From NCBI RefSeq assembly GCF_021272345.1, contig NZ_JAJSDQ010000013.1, positions 1 to 32,650 on the forward strand: 32,650 nucleotides of DNA. Direction: 5' to 3'. The notes below the pieces were generated by a model. It saw only the letters and a list, made by a program, of their open reading frames with translations. It made no database searches and was not told the origin of the DNA. This document shows positions 29,030 through 32,650 of the stretch, piece after piece. The stretch comes from Ornithinimicrobium sediminis (GTDB lineage: Bacteria; Actinomycetota; Actinomycetes; Actinomycetales; Dermatophilaceae). Position 1 is the first letter of the stretch. Each line of letters opens with the position of its first letter. The translations under genes were made by a program, and so were the position numbers.

Positions 29030-29412
29030 CCGAGACCCGCCGCCGCCCGACGCGACAGCAGGCTGCTGTGACCGCCCGGCTCGAGATGACCGAGGACTTC
29101 ACCTCAGCACAGGACCTGCACGCCCGGATGCGCGAGTCCGGGGAGAGCGTGGGCCTGGCCACGGTCTACCGCACGCTCACCGCGCTGGCGGCCAGCGGCG
29201 AGGTGGACGTGCTGCGCACCGACGACGGCGAGGCCGTCTACCGCATGTGCAGCACCGGTCACCACCACCACCTGGTCTGCCGCGACTGCGGGCGCACGGT
29301 CGAGATCGAGGGACCCACCGTCGAACGCTGGACGGAGCGCGTGGCCGCCGAGCACGGCTTCACCGACGTCTCGCACACCCTGGAGATCTTCGGCAGCTGC
29401 TCGGACCACTGA
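29026..29412 (+). CDS. zur: Zinc uptake regulator, Fur family
   Basis: 128 residues. A winged helix at about 8-75 has FTSAQDLHARMRESGESVGL and the recognition helix ATVYRTLTALAASGEVDVL. HHHHLVCRDCGRTVEIEG carries the first structural zinc pair, Cys85 and Cys88, and several regulatory His. The second pair, normally CxxC at the C-terminus, is Cys125-Ser-Asp-His128, so His replaces the last Cys. With zinc bound it should repress the operon through the box at 26170-26184. Being last in the operon, with a 4-bp overlap, it is autoregulated. The function as Zur rather than Fur rests on the znu genes. Confidence 0.93.
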   Translation: MTETRRRPTRQQAAVTARLEMTEDFTSAQDLHARMRESGESVGLATVYRTLTALAASGEVDVLRTDDGEAVYRMCSTGHHHHLVCRDCGRTVEIEGPTVERWTERVAAEHGFTDVSHTLEIFGSCSDH

Positions 29413-29423
29413 CCCGCCGCCGG

Positions 29424-29440
29424 GCGGTCCGGCCGACCGC
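29424..29440. terminator. Hairpin between convergent zur and uppS
   Basis: GCGGTC and GACCGC pair around CGGCC in the 32-bp gap. No T-run is present, so its strength as a terminator is uncertain. Confidence 0.4.
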
Positions 29441-29444
29441 GGTC

Positions 29445-30227
29445 TCAGGTGTCGGAGCGGTCGACCGCTCCCCCGTAGCGGCGGTCGCGTGCGGCGTAGA
29501 TCTCCACGGCGCGCCAGAGGTCGAGCCGGTCGAAGTCCGGCCAGAGCGTGTCGAGGAAGACCATCTCGGCGTAGGCGCTCTGCCACAGGAGGAAGTTGGA
29601 CGTGCGCTGCTCGCCCGAGGAGCGCACGAAGAGGTCGACGTCGGGCATCTGCGGGTCGTAGAGGTGGCGGGCCACCGTGCGCTCGTCGATCCTGGACGGG
29701 TCCAGACGGCCCTCCGCGACCGCCTCGCCGATCCGTCGCGCGGCGTCGCCGATCTCGGCGCGGCCCCCGTAGTTGACGCACATCGTCAGAGTGAGCACGT
29801 CGTTGTCCCGGGTCAGCTCCTCTGCAGCCCGCAGCTCCTTGACCACCGAGCGCCACAGCCGCGGGGCGCGCCCGGACCATCGCACGCGCACCCCCCAGGC
29901 GTGCATCTCGTCGCGGCGGCGTCGGATGACGTCACGGTTGAAGCCCATGAGGAAGCGCACCTCCTCCGGAGAACGCCGCCAGTTCTCGGTCGAGAAGGCG
30001 TAGGCGCTCAGGTGGGTCACGCCGATCTCGATGGCGCCCGCGACCACATCGAGCAGCGATGCCTCGCCCATGCGGTGACCCTCGACACGGGGCAGTCCGC
30101 GCTCGTTGGCCCAGCGACCGTTGCCGTCCATCACCACCGCGACGTGCCGCGGCACGAACTGCGCCGGGATGCCCGGCGGGCGGGCGCCGCTGGGATGCGG
30201 GAACGGTGGCTGCACCTGCCGCATCAT
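29445..30227 (-). CDS. uppS: Isoprenyl (polyprenyl) diphosphate synthase, UppS type
   Basis: 260-residue cis-prenyltransferase that elongates allylic diphosphates with IPP to make the lipid carrier for cell-wall synthesis. [17 protein letters not shown] contains the catalytic Asp34; [20 protein letters not shown] and the C-terminal [20 protein letters not shown], then YAEMVF, are family signatures. ATG 30227 or the next codon may start it. The Pro-rich N-terminus is typical of actinobacterial Z-decaprenyl synthases. It follows recO by 28 bp on the same strand, a frequent pairing in Actinobacteria, so the two are probably co-transcribed. Confidence 0.97.
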   Translation of the reverse strand: MMRQVQPPFPHPSGARPPGIPAQFVPRHVAVVMDGNGRWANERGLPRVEGHRMGEASLLDVVAGAIEIGVTHLSAYAFSTENWRRSPEEVRFLMGFNRDVIRRRRDEMHAWGVRVRWSGRAPRLWRSVVKELRAAEELTRDNDVLTLTMCVNYGGRAEIGDAARRIGEAVAEGRLDPSRIDERTVARHLYDPQMPDVDLFVRSSGEQRTSNFLLWQSAYAEMVFLDTLWPDFDRLDLWRAVEIYAARDRRYGGAVDRSDT

Positions 30228-30255
30228 GCCAGACCCCGTCACCCTGTCAGGGAGG

Positions 30256-30978
30256 TCAGCCGAGGTAGCCCAGGGAGCGCACACTGCGCTCGAGGTGCCA
30301 CTGCAGGTATGCCGCCACGAGCCCGCTCGCCTCGGTGCGGTGACGGGGGAGGCTGGCATCCGCGTCGGCCCAGTCGCCGCTCATGAGGGCCCCTAGGAGG
30401 GCGAGGGTCTCCGCAGCCGGGGCTGCAGAGCCGGACGGACGGCAAGCCGGGCAGACAGCTCCGCCGACGGCCACGTTGAAGGCCCGGTGCGGCCCCTGTG
30501 CCCCGCACCGAGCACAGTCGTGGAAGCTCGCGGCCCACCCGGCGATGGCCAGGGCACGCAGCAGGTAGGAGTCGAGCACCATCCGCGGGGTGTGGACCCC
30601 GGAGGCCAGGGCGGCCAGGGCCCCGGCCAGGAGCACGAACTGCTGCATCGCGGGCTCGTGCCCCCCGGTGAGCTGGTCAGCGGTCTCCAGCATGGCGTTG
30701 GCCGCCGTCCAGGCGTCGTAGTCGTGCGAGATCGCCTCTCCGTAGGACGCGAGCCCCTCGGCCTGGGTCACGGTGTCGAGGCTGCGCCCCTCGTAGCACT
30801 GCACGTCGACGACCATGCCGGGTTCGAGGCGGGCCCCGAACTTCGACTTCGTCCGACGCACCCCCTTGGCGACCACACGCACCTTGCCCCGGCCGCGCGT
30901 CAGCAGGGTCACGATGCGGTCGGCCTCCCCCAGCTTGTGGGTGCGCAGCACGATCGCGGCGTCACGGTAGAGGGGCAT
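30256..30978 (-). CDS. recO: DNA repair protein RecO
   Basis: 240 residues. The N-terminal OB fold reads [20 protein letters not shown], then [20 protein letters not shown] and [13 protein letters not shown]. The helical C-terminal domain carries a four-Cys zinc site (CARCGAQ and CPACRP). RecO loads RecA on SSB-coated DNA with RecR in gap repair. ATG 30978 has a CACAAT box ending 6 nt upstream and no ribosome site, so a leaderless message is possible. It leads into uppS and is divergent from the PAP2 gene across 22 bp. Confidence 0.97.
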   Translation of the reverse strand: MPLYRDAAIVLRTHKLGEADRIVTLLTRGRGKVRVVAKGVRRTKSKFGARLEPGMVVDVQCYEGRSLDTVTQAEGLASYGEAISHDYDAWTAANAMLETADQLTGGHEPAMQQFVLLAGALAALASGVHTPRMVLDSYLLRALAIAGWAASFHDCARCGAQGPHRAFNVAVGGAVCPACRPSGSAAPAAETLALLGALMSGDWADADASLPRHRTEASGLVAAYLQWHLERSVRSLGYLG

Positions 30979-31003
30979 GTCCCCATTGTGGCCTGTCACA
31001 ATG
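30979..31003. promoter_or_regulatory. Palindrome in the recO / PAP2 divergent gap
   Basis: CATTGTG and CACAATG (30984-30990, 30997-31003) are perfect 7-bp arms around GCCTGT. The left arm, read on the minus strand, is the recO -10-like CACAAT; the right arm contains the PAP2 ATG. A shared operator is possible but unproven. Confidence 0.4.
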
Positions 31004-31897
31004 GCGCGCGTGCTCGACGACCGGACCCGCCGCGGCATTGCGACCACCCTCGCCGTGCTCTCCGCCCTCGCCCTCCTCGCCCTGGTGAGGGTCTTCCTGC
31101 AGAGCGAACGGGGGCAGGTCGTGGACAACCTGGGACGGGACACCGCAGCGGCCGGGACCGCCGCCGACTACTCGGAGGACTTCCTCACGGTCGTCTCCAC
31201 CGGCTTCGTGGCGGCCTGTCTCGCGGCACTGCTCCTGGTGGCGGTGGTGCAACGACACTGGCAGTCGGCGGTGGGTGCGGTGGTGGTGGTGGGGGGCGCC
31301 AACCTCACGACGCAGCTGCTCAAGGACGTGCTGACCAGGCCCGACTACGGCGTCGACATCGGGGCCGGCAACAGCCTGCCCAGCGGGCACACCACCGTGG
31401 CGGCCTCACTCGGTGCGGCGGCCCTCCTGGTCACCCCGCACCGGTGGCGTCCCCTTGTGGCCCTGCTCGCGGCCGGCTACACCGCAGCCACCGGGGTGGC
31501 GACGCTGCTGGGCGGCTGGCACCGCCCGTCCGACGTCCTCGCGGCCGTGACCGTCGTCGCCGTCTGGAGCCTAGCGGTCTCCGCCGCTCTGCCGCTGAGG
31601 TCGCCGGTCGCCGCGGAGCACGGGCTGGAACAGCCGCCCCCCGCCGACCCGGCCGGGTGGCGGCGCGGCTGGGGCGAGGTCGCCGCCACCCGGCTGCTCG
31701 CCGTCGGCACCGCCCTCGGGGCGGTGGTCGCCGTCGGGGGGCTCGTGCTGGTGCTGGCAGGCTGGATCGGCCCGGGCACGCCCTCCGTGGTGCGGTACGT
31801 CGGCCCGGCGGCGGCGTCCTTCGCCGCCGCGTGCGCGCTGGCGTGGGCCACCCTGCTGCTGACACCACGCACTGACAATGTCGTACATACGTACTAA
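31001..31897 (+). CDS. PAP2-family membrane phosphatase
   Basis: 298 residues with about six membrane helices. Catalytic motifs are [23 protein letters not shown] (central PSGH) and [12 protein letters not shown] (the last His and Asp). PAP2 proteins of this type dephosphorylate lipid phosphates such as undecaprenyl or decaprenyl diphosphate, phosphatidate or phosphatidylglycerol phosphate. The neighbouring uppS makes polyprenyl diphosphate, so a role in recycling the same carrier is possible but not shown. ATG 31001 is used; a Pro-rich loop ([10 protein letters not shown]) separates the catalytic part from two further C-terminal helices. The stop overlaps the -10 box of the next gene. Confidence 0.92.
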   Translation: MARVLDDRTRRGIATTLAVLSALALLALVRVFLQSERGQVVDNLGRDTAAAGTAADYSEDFLTVVSTGFVAACLAALLLVAVVQRHWQSAVGAVVVVGGANLTTQLLKDVLTRPDYGVDIGAGNSLPSGHTTVAASLGAAALLVTPHRWRPLVALLAAGYTAATGVATLLGGWHRPSDVLAAVTVVAVWSLAVSAALPLRSPVAAEHGLEQPPPADPAGWRRGWGEVAATRLLAVGTALGAVVAVGGLVLVLAGWIGPGTPSVVRYVGPAAASFAAACALAWATLLLTPRTDNVVHTY

Positions 31898-31908
31898 CAT
31901 CGGGTGTC
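31895..31908 (+). promoter_or_regulatory. Leaderless -10 box of alkB-like gene
   Basis: TAACAT (31895-31900) is 8 nt before ATG 31909 and includes the TAA stop of the PAP2 gene. The AT-rich stretch before it (31879-31894) contains GTAC twice, 8 bp apart, which could be a regulator site. Confidence 0.5.
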
Positions 31909-32550
31909 ATGAACGTGGCACTCCAAGGATCGTTGCTGGACCAGGCCGAGGACGTCGGGCTGCGCCCGCTCGGTGCGTCCGTCCGTCGCACGCACCTGTC
32001 GGACGGCGCCTGGCTGGACCTGCGCCCGGGCTGGGTCACCGGTTCCGACGAGCTCTTCGCCCGTCTGTCGCTGGGCGGACCCGCCGGGGTGCAGTGGCGT
32101 GGTGAACGACGGCAGATGTACGACCGCGAGGTGGAGACACCACGTCTGCTGCGCTTCTACCGGGAGGGCGAGCAGCTCCCCGACCGGGTGCTCGCCCAGG
32201 CGCGCGAGGCGCTGAGCCGGCACTATGCCGACGAGCTCGGCGAGCCGTTCGCGACGGCAGGGATGTGCCTCTACCGGGACGGTCGCGACAGCGTGGCCTG
32301 GCACGGTGACCGGTTCGGACGCGGCAGCGAGCGGGACACCCTGGTAGCGATCGTCTCCATCGGGGCACCCCGCGCCCTGGCCCTACGACCGCGTGGCGGC
32401 GGAGCCTCGGTGCGGCACGTGCTCGGCCACGGCGACCTCCTCGTGATGGGCGGGTCCTGCCAGCGCACATGGGACCACGCGGTCCCCAAGACGAGCCGGC
32501 CGGCGGGCCCGAGGATCAGCGTCCAGTTCAGGCCTCGCGGGGTGCGCTAG
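31909..32550 (+). CDS. alkB: AlkB-like 2-oxoglutarate/Fe(II) dioxygenase
   Basis: 213 residues of the family that removes methyl groups from 1-methyladenine and 3-methylcytosine in DNA by oxidation. Iron ligands are His132 and Asp134 in AWHGDRFG and His190 in TWDHAVPK; 2-oxoglutarate is held by Arg202 and Arg208 in RISVQFR. MCLYRDGRDSVAWHGD and HGDLLVMGGSCQRTW match bacterial and plant-type AlkB homologs. ATG 31909 is 11 bp after the PAP2 stop. With the LigD polymerase and recO in the window, repair genes are frequent here, but they are not in one operon. Confidence 0.93.
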   Translation: MNVALQGSLLDQAEDVGLRPLGASVRRTHLSDGAWLDLRPGWVTGSDELFARLSLGGPAGVQWRGERRQMYDREVETPRLLRFYREGEQLPDRVLAQAREALSRHYADELGEPFATAGMCLYRDGRDSVAWHGDRFGRGSERDTLVAIVSIGAPRALALRPRGGGASVRHVLGHGDLLVMGGSCQRTWDHAVPKTSRPAGPRISVQFRPRGVR

Positions 32551-32650
32551 CTGTACTGACCACGGAGGTTGGGTACGGAACCGGGGTGTCGACGTGACAT
32601 GAGGAAGACCTCCGAGTGAGGTGTGGAGCTGTCTAAGGAACCGCTCCTCA
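32551..32650. other. Right-edge sequence without recognised gene
   Basis: The last 100 bases contain only short open frames. ATGAGGAAGACCTCCGAGTGA would be a six-codon leader. I see no domain, and the stretch is too short to tell whether it is an intergenic region or the edge of an IS. Confidence 0.4.

Noticed and set aside
32551-32650. Possible IS end at the right edge
   Set aside because: The sequence gave an impression of IS-flanking DNA, but no inverted repeat, transposase text or target duplication is visible in 100 bases.

Overview
The window is high-GC actinobacterial chromosome. Support comes from abundant GTG starts, RecO-UppS and GlyS-YpeA gene pairs of actinobacterial type, a DUF2277 protein, a SigK/RskA pair with a class F sortase, a stand-alone LigD polymerase domain, an F420-type DUF385 protein, and many start codons placed 6-8 nt behind a TANNNT box (leaderless mRNAs). 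A member of Micrococcales such as Intrasporangiaceae/Ornithinimicrobiaceae is likely, but the genus is an inference.

Positions 1 to about 8050 are accessory in character. They hold a compact M35-like (aspzincin) metallopeptidase; a layered set of IS debris (an internally deleted IS3-family element with perfect 26-bp ends, the right end of an IS21-family element, and an IS481-type transposase remnant); a leaderless cysM; a DUF385/Ddn-like protein; a dienelactone hydrolase; an RHH-Doc toxin-antitoxin pair with a perfect palindromic operator; a TetR regulator with an FAD monooxygenase; and an excisionase-like HTH remnant without a start codon. This block ends at the 3' end of tRNA-Asn(GTT), a typical integration target, so the tRNA probably marks the border of an old integrated element.

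Positions 8059-32550 look like core genome. The minus strand carries tRNA-Asn, a conserved hypothetical, dnaG and an alpha/beta hydrolase; a plus-strand LigD-type polymerase is divergent from them. Next is a tightly overlapping minus-strand chain (DUF2277, HEEAH protein, dgt) followed by a nitronate monooxygenase. Divergent to it are an ABM-domain membrane protein and a two-domain sulfurtransferase. Reading in the minus direction from 25836 the order is glyS, ypeA, a CE1758/CE1759-type luciferase-like monooxygenase and FMN reductase pair, dusB-like, then a surface module: DUF4397 exported protein, class F sortase, SigK-like sigma factor and RskA-like anti-sigma factor.

On the plus strand, positions 26170-29412 form a complete zinc uptake operon, Zur box-znuA-znuC-znuB-zur, with every junction overlapping and His-rich extensions on all three transporter subunits. 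After that come convergent uppS and recO (minus), then a PAP2 phosphatase and an AlkB-like dioxygenase (plus). The last 100 bases hold no recognisable gene.

The items most worth a second look are the compact M35-like peptidase, the mini-IS3 with intact ends, the SigK-sortase F-DUF4397 module with no LPXTG motif, and the promoters whose -10 boxes overlap on opposite strands between DUF2277 and the ABM gene.
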